This document shows, piece by piece, positions 11,336-24,597 of a DNA stretch of 64,000 nt. Below the pieces are notes generated by a model. It did not search any database. It saw only the letters and a list, made by a program, of their open reading frames with translations, and was not told the DNA's origin. Origin of the DNA: Moringa oleifera (taxonomy: Eukaryota > Streptophyta > Magnoliopsida > Brassicales > Moringaceae); assembly GCA_021397835.1 (NCBI GenBank), contig JAJFZO010000168.1:2232001-2296000 (forward strand), written 5' to 3'. A program made the translations under genes and the position numbers. Positions within the stretch are counted from its first letter, which is position 1. Each line of letters starts with the position of its first letter.

Positions 11336-14300
11336 CCAACGTTTATTTTATATTAAATTTTAAAAAATTAAATATATAATTAATTCAGTAGATACATCAA
11401 AATTTAAATTAAAAAATGAATTTAGTTTATATTTTTTAACATTTACTATAAAAATAAATTAATTGATTTCTCATCTATTTTTTAATTTAAGCATTAGAAT
11501 CTTAGTTTTTTTTTTTTTGGAAATATTCTTTACCAACTCTACTCATTCTTCAAATTGAGATGAGTTCTTTCACTAATTAAAATGAATAATATCAAATTAC
11601 TATTAAAAATTAACTATGTACCAATATATTAACTATTCTAGGGTGAACTTATTGTTTTAAAACAAATCACAAGACCAAGACAAAGCTACAAATTTGGAAG
11701 GACCAAATCTCATTAAGTTGCTAATATTTAAAATAAAAAACTTAATCCTTCCCCTTTTTCTATTTTTTAATTTTAAATTTTAAATTTTCTAAAATTAAAA
11801 TGAAGAAAAATAAAAAATAAAAGGAAAAAAACATAAGAATGCCAAATAACAAAGCTTTTATAAGCTTAAATCTATCATAAATTAACGATAGAAAACATAA
11901 TCCAACTCATTAATGCTTTAAATGGTTTAGTGAGAGTAATTTAAATAAAATTGATTTAGCAAAAATAATTTAAATTAAAGCGATTTAGTGAAAGTAATTT
12001 AAATTAAAATCAGACAAATGTAAGAAAAATTAAAACCGGGTGTTAATTTGTAGGGCTCAGTTTGTATAATGCAAGAAGACAAAGTTGGATAGAACAACCT
12101 AATCAAAGGGAGAGTAAGTAGGCCATGTTTAAATAAATACAACACTACTTTGGTTTGATTGACTAACGACCTCTTCATTATCTTCGACCTAAGCTATTTT
12201 TTTTTTTAAATTGAATATCAAATTGTTTCATCTGATTATTATTATTATAGATGATTTAATTAATATCATAATTAATTGAGATAATAGCTGTCGTTATCCA
12301 TGAGATTTCATAAGATTTCATGCATTAATCAAATGATGCATAATACGTCTTTTTATATCCAAACCGACTCTTTGGTCAATCTCACTAGTTAATTTAGGGT
12401 TTTATTCAATGATTTTCTTAATTCCCATTTACATAGAAGGAATGGGATCAACACTTGACTTTACTCATTTGCTAACTTAATCTTAAATTAGGAGAAGCTA
12501 CGTGACAATGTGTTTCTAAAATAAATTAAAGTTACCAATTTTTTAATCATCAATTAATTATGTCAAAAACACTGTAGAATCATTGAATATAAATTTATAA
12601 AAATTTATTTTTTAATTTTTTAATATAAAAATTTTGTCTAATAAATTTTTTAAATTTTAATACTTGCAATTTTTAATGTATAAAATAATTATTATATCCA
12701 TGTAACATTATATATATGCTTAAAAATAAAAAATAAAAAAAGATCTTTTTTCTATCTATTAAATAAATATGATGGTTTTCTAAGACTTTTAAATAAATAT
12801 ATTTAAAAATAATGATTAATTATTATAAAAATATAATCATCATTTTGTGCATTATAAATCATGAGTATTAACATTAACAAAATCTAAAAAACAAATTTTA
12901 TATAGAGAAAAATATCAAAATGTAAGCTTTTCACAAATGAATGTTTTAAAAAACATTTTTAAAAATTATAATATTTTTAATTGTCTTTTAAAAATTGTAG
13001 CATTTTAAATTTAATGTATTTTTTGTATGTATTTATTAATAATATCAATAAAATTATAATAATAATTATTATTAATCTTTATTTTTTTTGTCCAAAAAAC
13101 AGATATAATATCACTTTGTCTAGCATAATAATAAAAATTTAATTCAATTTAGAGTTTTAACCTTCATAGATTTTGATATTTAATAATCAACTTTGATAAC
13201 TTAAAACAAGTCTATTAAATATGAAGAATCAAGATTTTATATTTTATTTAAATATAACGATGTAGTTTCTAAACAATTTAAAATTTTAATTATGTGTCAT
13301 CATTACATTACTATAAATTCTAATTAATATTAATAATATCATTTATTATAAAATAATTTAATAAAAATACATGACAACAAATCTAGGACATGTCTTCCAT
13401 TCTGGATTTGTTGTTAATTCTTGTCGCAACCTTAAGACCAATATGATATCACCTTATTTTCTTATTACACATAGATGTCGCTTCACCTGCATAGAAAAAT
13501 AATTATATTTTCAAAATTTTAAGTTAAGATGGAGCCCCTAGCAAGGCCAAAGGGTTTCATTTTTTTAAAAAAGAAAATTTATGTTTTTGTTAAATTTAAT
13601 TATGTTTGACCATAACAAAGGAATTAAAAATTGAAACTTGAATAATAAAAATATAATTAAAAATAATTATGATATACATTGATATATATATATATAATTA
13701 AAAAAATTGTAATGGTATGTGCAAGATGTTGCATTAGAAATCAAGAAATGGGCAAATCAAACGCGTCAAGCTAAAAAGCATTGGGAAAAATGGCAAATAT
13801 CGGATAATTAAGCAAAGATGTATTGAGGCAGAAAATCGCAGGTGACATGTCAATACTTGTCTGAAAACATTAGGGTATTAATTGTATAAAAATGTGATGT
13901 GGAGAAGTTGATTGGCTTGATAAATTAATTGGTTAATTTCATCTTTGTGTTTTCTAAATTAAGCAAATGTTAACTCTACATATATTATTAAACATTAGGG
14001 TATATACTCTTAATTATAATGTAAGTAGATTAATGCATACAAGGGTCTAAAGGGTTTAATTTGCATATTGAAGTTAGGACTCTTAGGCCTTAGCTTAGGC
14101 AAAATCAAGATGGATTACGATTCATCGTTAATTTAAGATATTATTTTTTGTTTTTAAAATAATTATAATACATGATGATTTAATAAAATTAATAATTAAA
14201 TTTATTATTTATTATTTATTTTTATGTTATTACAATAAATTATAAAAATATTTAAATCTTTACTCTATCAAAACATGCGAGATGGTAGCAAGTGAAATTT

Positions 14301-15639
14301 TAATGGGAGGGGACTAATGCAAGATGGGCCTTTTATAAGGCGTAATTTGTCTTTAATCCATCGCATAATAAGATCATGGGACATTCTGGAGGGCTAAAGA
14401 GGCCGCTAAAGTCCTTATTGTGGGCCATGTTTGGGGAAGCCCAATAATTAAGCTATCTTTATGGTATCATGCTTTCGTTGGTCATGGGATGTAATGTCAT
14501 AGAAGGTTATGTAATTAGGTACATTTGGTTCACGTTTTCATCAAGTTTTATGACCTTTGATTAATTAATAGTTCCTAAAATTTTAATAATTTATTGCGAT
14601 TCAACTTATTCTTAATAAATAATAAGGTTAGTTATTTAAAAAAATTATATTTTATTTATAATTTCAAATTAAGATAATTTTTTTTTATGTACATGAGGTT
14701 TAAGTTTTTGTTAAATTTTTAATATAAAATTTTTATTAATGTTAATAGTTTTACATACACAAATGATATACATATGACTTTTATTTGTAAAATTATTTCA
14801 ATTTCCTTTTAAATACTATCCAAACAATTAAAAATTTTCTTTATTTGATTAAACTTAACAAGAATATATCCAATAAATATTTAAAAAATAAAAAATACAA
14901 TTTTTTATAATATTTAAATAGATAATGATACAATTACATAAATAAAAATTATATGCACATCATATATATACGCAAAACTATTAATATTTAAAATTATTAT
15001 AAATAAAAGTTTAACATGAAAAGTTTAACAACAACGTAAATTTTAAATAGATTCTTCATTTTTTTTTTCAGATTTTAATTTAAGACTGTAAACATAATGT
15101 AAATCTTATTAATATAATTAATCTTAAATAATTTAAGTTTTTTTTTGAACAATTTTATACTTCTAGAAAAACTTCTATTAGGAAGAAGACATTATCAATT
15201 ATCTCCCTTAACTACACATTGATTGCCTCATGGTGGATGCTAAACAATTGTTCCGTTAAACAAGTAATCTTTATTTATTTTTTTAATAGTAGGATCTATT
15301 TTGAAGTGCACCTTACAAATTGATTCTAATGTTTTGATAATTAGATCTATCATTTGAATTAGAAAAAGGAAGTTCAAAGGTGGAAAGCTCGATGATATTG
15401 ATTTAATAATTAAATTTTGATGATGTAATAATAATTTAAATATTAATTATCAAGATAAATAAAATAAATATAAATATAAAAATTAATTGTAAGAATATCA
15501 AAGAAGTTAGAGAAATATTTTTATTAGTTTTTGATTTGCAAGTTTTCTTTTTCAATTTTTTTTTTTACCAAAATGATGTAATTTTGATACAAAAACTTTC
15601 AAAAAATGTTATATAAAAAGTGGTAAATTAAACTCTAAT

Positions 15640-15990
15640 ATATCAATTTAGATTAAATTGAACTTTGTTAAAAAACTTAAAAATTAAGAATATTCAAATT
15701 GAAAATCTTATACAACAAATTTTGATTTAAAATTTTTTATAACTGTAAATAAATATTCAAGTTACTTACTATAAAAGTTTAAAATTTTTTCAGTATTAAA
15801 TATATATATATTTACAAAATCAAAAATTTGAAAAATTTGCCAAAAAAATAGATTCTACATTAAAAGTTGTTTAAATTGAGAGATGGATCTGAAATCTAGT
15901 GAAAAAATATTTAAATTACTTTTGTGACATTTCAACAAAGAAAATACCCTTAATTTTTCATAATTATTTGAGTTAAGGTTCAATTTATTA
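15640..15990 (+). repeat. AT-rich dispersed repeat, copy 2
   Basis: One of the clearest members. It contains aaaaattaagaatattcaaa, caacaaattttgatttaaaa, a TATATATATA run, and the closing tgagttaaggttcaattta, all in the same order as the copy at 23400-23815. Class unknown; no coding capacity is seen. Confidence 0.6.
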
Positions 15991-17365
15991 TTAAATAAAA
16001 ATATAATTTATTATTTTTTTGAATATTTTAATATATTAAAAAATAATATGATATTTATGTAATTTCAAATTTTAATTTGGTAAGTGAATAATTACATAAT
16101 TAAATTATTAGACATTAGGTACTCAAATGGTTATACATTTAAATAATTAGATATATTATATTGGATTTAGATTTAAATTAGAAAAATAGATAATTATATA
16201 ATTAGATTATTAAATTATTTGGTAATTAAATAATTGTATACATAAATTATTAAATCATTAAATAATTCAAATACGTTTAGTATATTTAGATTTAAATTGG
16301 ATCAGTGAATAATTATAGAATTAAATTATTAGATTATCAAGTAATTAATTAATTAGTTATAATTAAATAATTAAATAAATAAATTTAGATTCAATTTTAA
16401 ATTAGATAAATGTATTTGTTTTAAATCCAAATGATATTTAAATTTATATTGTACTTATTGTATTTAATTAGACAATTAGATAGATTTTATAGATTCAGAT
16501 TTAAATGTGACTAAAGTGTTTTATTTTAATTTTTAATATATTTAATTAGTTTATATTATAGTTATTTAATTTAAGATTTATATTAGATAAGTGGATAATT
16601 ATATAATTGGATTACCAAAATCATTAAGTAAGTAAAATAGTTACATAATTAAATAGATTAATTTAGGTTTAGATTTTAAGTAAAAATTAAATTTAGATAA
16701 ATGTAATGTTTTATTTAGCTATTCAATGTAACGGGAGGCATTATGGTGTTGTGTGTACATTTCATATTTATAATTTAATTTATGTGTATATTAAAATAAA
16801 TGGGTAATGGATAGCCGTAATATTTTAAAATAATATAATGATATTTTGAACCTTAGACACCTTGTAAGAATAATAAATTTATTTTTTATTATGATTCATA
16901 TATAACACATGTGTATTGAAATAATTTGTTTATTTATAATTTTTGAATTATCTAATTTAAATAATTTAAAAATATAATATTTATATATAACACATAATGT
17001 ATAAATCATGATTATTTTATTTTATAATAAATTTCGCGTAACATATCATTTATCCTTTGATTACACATTGATAGATATTGTTTGGTGTTTTAATATAAAA
17101 AGAAAAGCATTTAATAATATCAACTAGGAAGTCATGTAGTTGAAGGATATGGGGATATGTTATTGAAATTTTTATGAAATAAAGTAAATCATAATTTTAT
17201 GCATCATATATTATACATAAATGTTACATTTCTAAATGATGTAGGACCATCATATCTTTGAAGAACGATTAGCATCCATACATGTATAATAGTAGAATAA
17301 ATTTAATGTACTAATATATAAAGTTGTAAATATCATAAAAGACAAGATTTGAATGTATGCTGGTG

Positions 17366-18560
17366 GAAGGTCAAATGAGTACGATAAATGTATAAATGAG
17401 TTCTTAAATTACGATGTTCATAATTGTGATGATCTTGAGTAAATTTATTGCCCATGCATCATATGTGGTAACATAAAATACCATACTCCACGTGAGATAC
17501 GAGATCATTTATATGTGCACAGAGTTGATCGAAATTACCAAAATTGGATATAACATTAAGAGCCATCGATGGGTGGATCTTCTATAAGTAAGAGTGTCAG
17601 AGTTGTTAGAGAGGACATGCATGAGGAGGAAGTTGACAACACCGCAGAGATAATCTAAGAGGTATTTGCAGAATATGATTGTGATCCTATCAACTTTTCA
17701 AAGTTAGTTGGTGATGTTGAGAAACTTTTGTATCCTAAGTATGAAAAATTTATAAAATTATCTACTTTGGTTAAACTTCATAATTTGAAAGCAAAAAATG
17801 GTCGGTTTGAGCAAAATTTCAGTGAACTTTTAAACCTACTATCTGACATGTTGTCAGAGAATAATGAAATGCCTAAATCTATGAATGATGCTAAAAAATG
17901 TTTGCCACATTAGGCATGGAACACCAAAAGATCCATGCACGTCTAAATGACTGCATTTAGTATCGTAAAAAATATTAAGATGAGATTCAATCTCCAACTT
18001 GTGGGCTTTTCAAATGAAAAGTGATGAAAAATAATAACAAAATGCAAAAAAAAATGTCAGCTAAAGTGTTATAGTATTTTTCACCAATACCAAAAATTAG
18101 AAGAATGTTTAATAGTTCTAAAACATTGAAATATTTAACATTACACTCAAGTTAAAAAGAAGTTGATGGTCAGTTAAGACACTCGTCGGATTCACCCCAT
18201 GGAAAGTGGTTGATTACGTGTGATCATACTTTGCATCTAAACTAAAAAACTTAAAATTTTCCATTTCAGCTGATGGATCAATCCTCACAGTACATTAAGT
18301 AGTTAATACAGTTGTTGATCGATTATTAAAGTAACATATAATTTGCCACATTGGTTGACAATAAAGCAAAAATTTATGATATTAATGTTGTTAATATCAG
18401 GCCCTAAATAATCTGATAATGACATTAATGTATACTTAACATCATTTATAAAAGACTTGAAAATATTGTGAGATACTAATGTACAAGTGTATGATGGGTA
18501 CCGCAAGGAATCATTCAATAATTTTACTTCATTGTAGTGTGTGCCATATGATATGTGCAT
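17366..18560 (+). pseudogene. Decayed CACTA (En/Spm) transposase remnant
   Basis: Conceptual translation, interrupted by stops and shifts, matches plant CACTA transposases in the correct order. Around 17380-17555 is the transposase-associated domain, with a CPCIICGN cysteine pair, REIRDHLYVHRVDRNYQNW, and one stop inside. Around 17700-17913 an open stretch reads LYPKYEKFIKLSTLVKLHNL and ELLNLLSDMLSENNEMPKS, followed by a KIHARLNDC block. At 18015-18090 is a KMSAKVL-YFSPIPKIRRMFNSS block, and at 18420-18530 DINVYLTSFIKDLKIL and QVYDGYRKESF. At least six in-frame stops show it is dead. Terminal CACTA inverted repeats were not found, so the element borders are unknown. Confidence 0.8.
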
Positions 18561-18610
18561 TAATTCTATAGATAATAACGTGACCTATGAAACTTTTTTC
18601 ACAAATATAT

Positions 18611-19146
18611 GGGCTGCCAACATATAAGGTTCATGTAGACACTTTTGCTTGGACAATTTTGGTATATTAGACCTTGCTGGGTAATGATCAAAGTGAGAGA
18701 AAAATAAAGCTTCAATGAAGCTGTTCTTTATCTTTGATGAGTTGAGGTTTCAATTAATTTTTTATAAAGTTAAAAAAAAAAAAGCATTAGTAGTGTCCCG
18801 TGGGATCACTCTGATATTTAAATCAATACTGAAATTGATAATAAAAAATTATAAAAATAAAAAATAGCTTAATTATTTTAAAAAAGTACTTGATATTCAT
18901 AGTCAAATAAGACGCACACTTGGCATTTTAAATCTCTTATCTTTGAGACTTGTGATTAATAATATGAAAGGAGATTATCACCATGGTTGAGGTGGAAAAG
19001 AATTTGTTACCATTAGTTTCCAAAAGCTTATTGCTTCTTTTACTAATGTCATGAGGTTGAGGACAAGATACATGGACTGTCAACACATAAGGTTCACGTA
19101 GATACTGTTGCTTGGGCCATTTTGGTACAATAAACCTTGCTTGGGG
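18611..19146. repeat. Diverged direct duplication flanking a 390 bp spacer
   Basis: About 72 bp at 18611-18682 and 73 bp at 19074-19146 share the same word order: gctgccaacatataaggttc versus gactgtcaacacataaggttc, then gtagacacttttgcttgg versus gtagatactgttgcttgg, then attttggta and accttgct. The pair lies directly downstream of the CACTA remnant and may belong to it or to a nested insertion. Confidence 0.65.
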
Positions 19147-22100
19147 TATTGTAGTATCATGGGCCCTATTTGATTTTGGGTTATAATTTCACAGACCTTT
19201 TGATGTTAAAATAAATTTTAAGCTAGGTTGTGATAATTTGGATTTTATCGTTAAATCCATCATTTAAATTTAAATATTAATAGAATAATATCAATACCTT
19301 TTATTTTTTCTTTTAGTCTCAAAATAATTTATCTTTAATTTTTTTTTAATTCTTTCTCTTATTAAATCTTTTTATTTTCTCGCTGTCTCCTTCGTATTCA
19401 AAGTCTATAATATCTTCATTTTCCAACTTAACCACATTTTTTCTCTCCATCTTTAAAATCTCTTCATTTAACTCGAAAATTTTTAAATACTCAACACATT
19501 AATCACTTTTTCTATGACACTTTTACACTCAATCAAAATAAAAACTCAAATGACATTAAGCATTAAACACATTTTCAAGGAGAAAAAGGAAAGAGGCTAC
19601 CATTTCTCATGATAATGAAAGGAGGCTGAAATCAAGGCATGACAGTGAAATCTTCACAATAAAAGTATGAGAATCATATCTCATTTACTTTTATTGGCAT
19701 CTTAGTCAACTTTACATCCATGTGACTTCAAAATGAATCTAAATCTGCATCCTAGTGGAGTTAATGGCTTTTCCTTTAATCATTAACCATAGTAATAATA
19801 ATAATTATTATTATTTAACTATAAAAGTTATAAAAATTACATAATATGACTAACATTTTGATGTTTTTTTACATATTGAATGAATCTTCAATATAGGTTA
19901 TCTCACCAACTTTAAGTACCCCAAGTCCAATAAAAATATATTGGCAGATCTACTTTTGTATGAAATATATAAATAATATAATAAAAATAATTTTTTTAAA
20001 AAATTATTATGTTGTAAACTGAAATGTTTTTGGAACGTGCCGTTCCAACACTAACAAATTACTTCGATGAGCGTTGACACTTCTTTTTAATTATATTTAT
20101 AACACTAACAGAATATTTATAAGATATTATTCTCATTTGAAATAAATTTAGAATTTTAATTATAAGAATTGTTATTTATGATATCTAGAGTTTTCGAAAG
20201 AGAGTGATGAAAAAAAGAAAAAATTGAAGAAAATGAAGAAATTGTTTTAGTTTCATTATTTATAAAGAAAGATAAAATGATATCTTCTATTAAAAAAATT
20301 TAAAAATAAAATTTAAATTATATTATAATAACCTCTTTCAAGATGATTTGGAAAATTACCATCTAGTTTTAATCAAAAAGAATTTTTAAAGGATCAGAAT
20401 AGATACATGATATCATTTAAATCCTTTTTAAAGTTTAACAAAAAAAAATTATTATTTAATTTGTGTGACAAAAAGGTGATGCCAAAAGCATCGTTCTCTT
20501 ATATTTGATATTTTTAATTAAAATTTTTTAATTTTCCAAAATTAAAGAATAAGGGATAGAAAATATTCCCACTAATCTAAGTCCTAAGATTCTCTCATGC
20601 TTCGCGCAAGAATCAAAAACTCTCCTTTCTCTTCAAATGATCTCACAAATCAATCATTTTAAGGTTTTGATTCTATATGCTAAAACGAGAACTTGATATT
20701 ATAAATTATTTTTACTATTTTTTCCTCGTGGGTAAGTTGGAATATTTTAAAAAATGTAAATTAAATAACTTATTAATTTATTGTAGTAGTTTTTCTTAAG
20801 AATATTATGCCAAGATATAAAGTTTACCATTATCAGCAAATTAATTCAATATGACCTACTCTTCACTTTTTAATATAATTTCAACTATGCGGAAAAAAAT
20901 TATATTTGACTTAAAGTGACTAATCAACCAAATCAAAAGCATCGTATCTTATGTTTGATTTGATAAAATAATGTGCACGATTTTTGTTTGCTAATGCTCG
21001 AATCGTTTCCACTCATCAAAGATTCTCTATCACTTTATTTAATTTCTTATATTAAAAGAATAATTATTTAATCTCTACTCGATTTTATCTTTGTGCTTCC
21101 AAAACATTCAATATTTGCATGTAATAGATTATTTCTTTGAATTAATATTTTCAAAACAAATTATATCTTGAATGAAATTTATTAATTTAATTAACAAGTA
21201 AATAAAGATGGGAAGCTCTTGATTTTTAAAATCTTTGTTACTTTTTTTTAAGAGCATATTATATACTTTATATTATTTATAATTTATTAATAATCATGAT
21301 TTGTATTATATATATAATGATAGATTTCAAAAATTTTGAAGATATTTTTATTAGATACTATTTCTATATTAATTACAACAAAATACTTTATTAAGATTTT
21401 TATTTTTTTATTTTTTTGTTTAGTGGTTAACATGGTTGGCAAAATTTTATTATGAATTTATAGTGGTTAAGTTTTGGTAAAAATAAAATAATTGAAAAAT
21501 GTGATGGGTATTTTTGAATTAAAATGAAAATATATATTTGTTATAATTGATCATAAATTTAACAAAAAATACTAATAAAAAAATAGGTCGCCTATTAATA
21601 TGATTTTTATTTATTTTTTGAAAAAAATGAACAATTAATGTTTTAATTTATCGTACTAGTTAGAAAAATAAAAAATAAATCAAATTCTAATTATTTATTT
21701 TGTTAAATTATCAAATATTAATTTTTTTCAAAAAATAATGAAAATCATATCACTAAAAAATTATGTTTTAATAAAGTATAATCAAATTATGAAATATGCA
21801 TATTATTAAAATTTTAAATACATAAAACCTCAAATTATAATTATTAATAAAGTGCATTTTTCTTTTTTTAACATATCATAATTTCATTTTAAGGCCACAA
21901 AGGGCTTTCCGGGTTTTCACTTACGTCACGGATAATCTTTGAGCCGATAAATTTTGGTCACGTGTTCAATGATTTTGGTTACTTAATTACCAAAAAATAA
22001 AGTGTGTTCCAATCTATCATAATATTTGGCATTAATGGTTACTTTATTACTAATCAAATCAATTACTATTAAACAAAGCTGAAAGACCCTCTACAAAATT

Positions 22101-22639
22101 TAAAGTAAGTTCCACCCTATTAAATTATTATATACTACCCTTACCTTTTAATTAAAGCAATTATCATAAAAAAATATTAATGATAATTTCAAAAAAGATT
22201 TGAATTTTATTTTTTATGGCTTGAAAAAGAAATTACATTTATAATATAAATAACGCTAGAAAAAGAATTTGAATGTGATCCAAAATACTGTATATAAATA
22301 AGAAAAATCTCGTTCTTATTTTGATAACAATTACAATAAAAAAGAAAGATAGAAAAAGTTGTGATGTAACATTTCTAAATTTTAACTTTATAACTATACT
22401 AAAATTTTAATCACTCCTTTGTAAGCAAATGATTTATGGGTCTTAATTGAATTTTGTTCTTATGTAAATAATATGTGCTTCTTATGAGCAAATTTAAGCA
22501 ATACAAAGAAATTAAAATCTTACTTTACCTAATTCTTATTATTCAAAAAATTATATATTCTGATAATCTTTCTTACTCTTGATCAAGTTTTTTCATGTCA
22601 AGTGTTTTATGCTTATTAGATATTTAAGTTTAATTATTT
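19147..22639. other. AT-rich intergenic sequence
   Basis: No gene, RNA or recognisable transposase fragment. Short pyrimidine-rich stretches (about 19310-19500) and one less AT-rich patch (about 21890-21975) stand out but carry no coding signal I can support. Confidence 0.6.
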
Positions 22640-22990
22640 TTAAAATAAATATAAAAAACTTAAACTTTGTATCGACTTCAATTTGAAATTTGGTCGTTTT
22701 AATTTGTTTAAATTCTGCATTCAAATTTTTAATTTGGATCATGTCAAAAAAATTTGAAAATTAGAATACCTTAAGTCATAAAGAGATCTTAAATTTTTTG
22801 AGTATTCAATATATATATATATTAATTTTAAATTTAAAAAAATCCCTTAAATTAAAAATTATTCAAATTTAAAAGATAAATTTGATGTGAAGCACAAAAT
22901 TTATTTGAATTAATTTTTAAGGCATTCCAATAATAAAAATATTATTAATTTTGTATAATCTTTTGGATTAAAATCTAAATTAAAATTTTA
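22640..22990 (+). repeat. AT-rich dispersed repeat, copy 3
   Basis: Contains a TATATATATATA run, then gatgtgaagcac, then a caataataaaaatattattaatttt block and a gattaaaatctaaatt end. The middle block is nearly identical to one in the copy at 49370-49560. It lies about 400 bp before copy 4 in the same orientation. Confidence 0.55.
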
Positions 22991-23399
22991 GATGTATAAC
23001 TAAAAAATTAAAATGATAAAATTAAAATTAAAATCAAAATAAAATTTCTTATTATATGGTAAAGTGGCCACCGAGTGAAAAAGCTGCCATGAATAAGCAT
23101 ATGACAAATCTTTTCCCTCAAATAATTTGGAACTAAATTCATCAACACTCAAAACTTTAATGAAACAAATTTTCATTAATTTAAAACAAAGAATAAAAAT
23201 TTGAAAAAAAGATGAAGAGAATGTGATCATATTAATCTACACCCAAAAAGCCAATATGAAACAAAAATAAAGCTTCATAAACAAAAAGAAATTATATTTA
23301 TTATTATTATCATTGTTATTGTTATTAAAATAAAGATCTCATAAAACTTTTATATTTATCTTATATTATCAATTAGACTTTCATGTTTTAAAAGTTATA

Positions 23400-23815
23400 A
23401 ATCGAATTTAAACATATTAATTTGCTCTAAATTAAATTTTATTAAAAATTTTAAAAATTAAAAATATTCAAATTGAAGGTTTTACGCAACAAATTTTTCA
23501 TTGAAAATTTTTTTGAATATAAAAATATATTTAAGCTACTGTTATAAAAATTTTTATAATTTTTTAAATACTAAAAATATATATTTCAATTTATATTATC
23601 AAAAATTTTTAAAAATAGATTTTATATCAAAAATGATTTTGAGTTAAAGCCATGGACTCAAAATAAAGTAAAAAATTCATTTAGATCATTTTTGAAGCAT
23701 TTAAATGATGAAAATATCTTCAATTTTTTTTATAACTATTTAAGTTAAGATTCAATTTAGATCAAATTGATAAATTATAGTTCGATTTGTCATTTTTTAA
23801 ATACGACATTTTGAT
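23400..23815 (+). repeat. AT-rich dispersed repeat, copy 4 (left arm of a large inverted repeat)
   Basis: Ordered blocks include aaaaatattcaaattgaagg, caacaaatttttcattgaaa, gactcaaaataaagtaaaaa, catttaaatgatgaaaatat, and a closing aaattgataaattatagttc. The closing block recurs at 62982-63024. An opposite-strand copy begins about 125 bp further on, making a potential long hairpin. Confidence 0.6.
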
Positions 23816-23939
23816 TGTCAATATAATATAAGTATTAGGGTTTTATGAAATCTTTATTCTTCTTATTATTAGTGTTATCATTAAGGATAAATATCATTTA
23901 AAACTTTGAGTTTTATTTTCTTTTCAAAACAAATATTAA

Positions 23940-24330
23940 CCTTCAAAAAACATCTAAACAAACTTGATCTATTGCTTTTATTCATATTGAATTTTAACTC
24001 AAAATAATTATAAAAAATTAATAATTTTTTCATTAAAATGATTAAAATCTACTCGAATAGATTTTACACTTTATTTTGATTTTATTTCTTAAGTTTAAAA
24101 AAATGTTTAACTAACCAATTATTTTTATAAATTTTTAAAATTTTTAATAGTATATGTTTTTAAAAAATATTTTCAATATTTCAAAATTTTATTTTTTATG
24201 ATGATAATTTAAATATTTTTAATATATATAAAAAATTATAAATCAAAATTATTATAAAATATTTTTAATTTAAATATTTTTAAAATCTTAATTTATAATA
24301 AAATTTAATTTAAATAAAATTAAAATATTA
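23940..24330 (-). repeat. AT-rich dispersed repeat, inverted copy (right arm)
   Basis: Read on the - strand, it gives aaaatcaaaataaagtgtaa, aatctattcgagtag, aaattattaattttttataa and tgagttaaaattcaat, matching copy 4 and the copy at 49370-49560. It ends about 150-250 bp before the pyrimidine-rich leader of the NAGK gene. Confidence 0.55.
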
Positions 24331-24597
24331 AAATTTATTTAAATATATTTTAAAAATAAAAATTTAAATGAAAATAAAAAAATTTAAAATTTAAAATTTA
24401 AAATAATGTTTGTTATATTACTAATATTATCGTTAATTTTACCATATTGGTCCTTATCAATATCTTGAATTGTCCTCTCTCATTTGTACTCTTTCTTCTT
24501 TCTCTTTCTTCTTTTTCTTGGTTCTTCTCCTTCTGCTTCTCTTGTCAACAGAGTTTGAGGAGAGAGGAAGTGGAAAAAGAGTTTTTCTTTGAATGAA
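24331..24597 (+). promoter_or_regulatory. Promoter and 5' leader of the NAGK gene
   Basis: The last AT-rich stretch gives way at about 24475 to a strongly pyrimidine-rich leader on the + strand (repeated CTT/TTC), typical of plant 5' UTRs. The transcription start and TATA box are not assigned. Confidence 0.45.

Larger units (their letters stand above)
9481..17365. other. AT-rich intergenic desert
   Basis: About 8 kb with very high A+T, long homopolymer runs and no open frame above 90 codons. It contains diverged copies of the AT-rich repeat family (about 11080-11335 and 15640-15990) and a segment at 9836-9962 that resembles 24194-24320. No RNA gene or conserved protein fragment was recognised. 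Confidence 0.7.
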
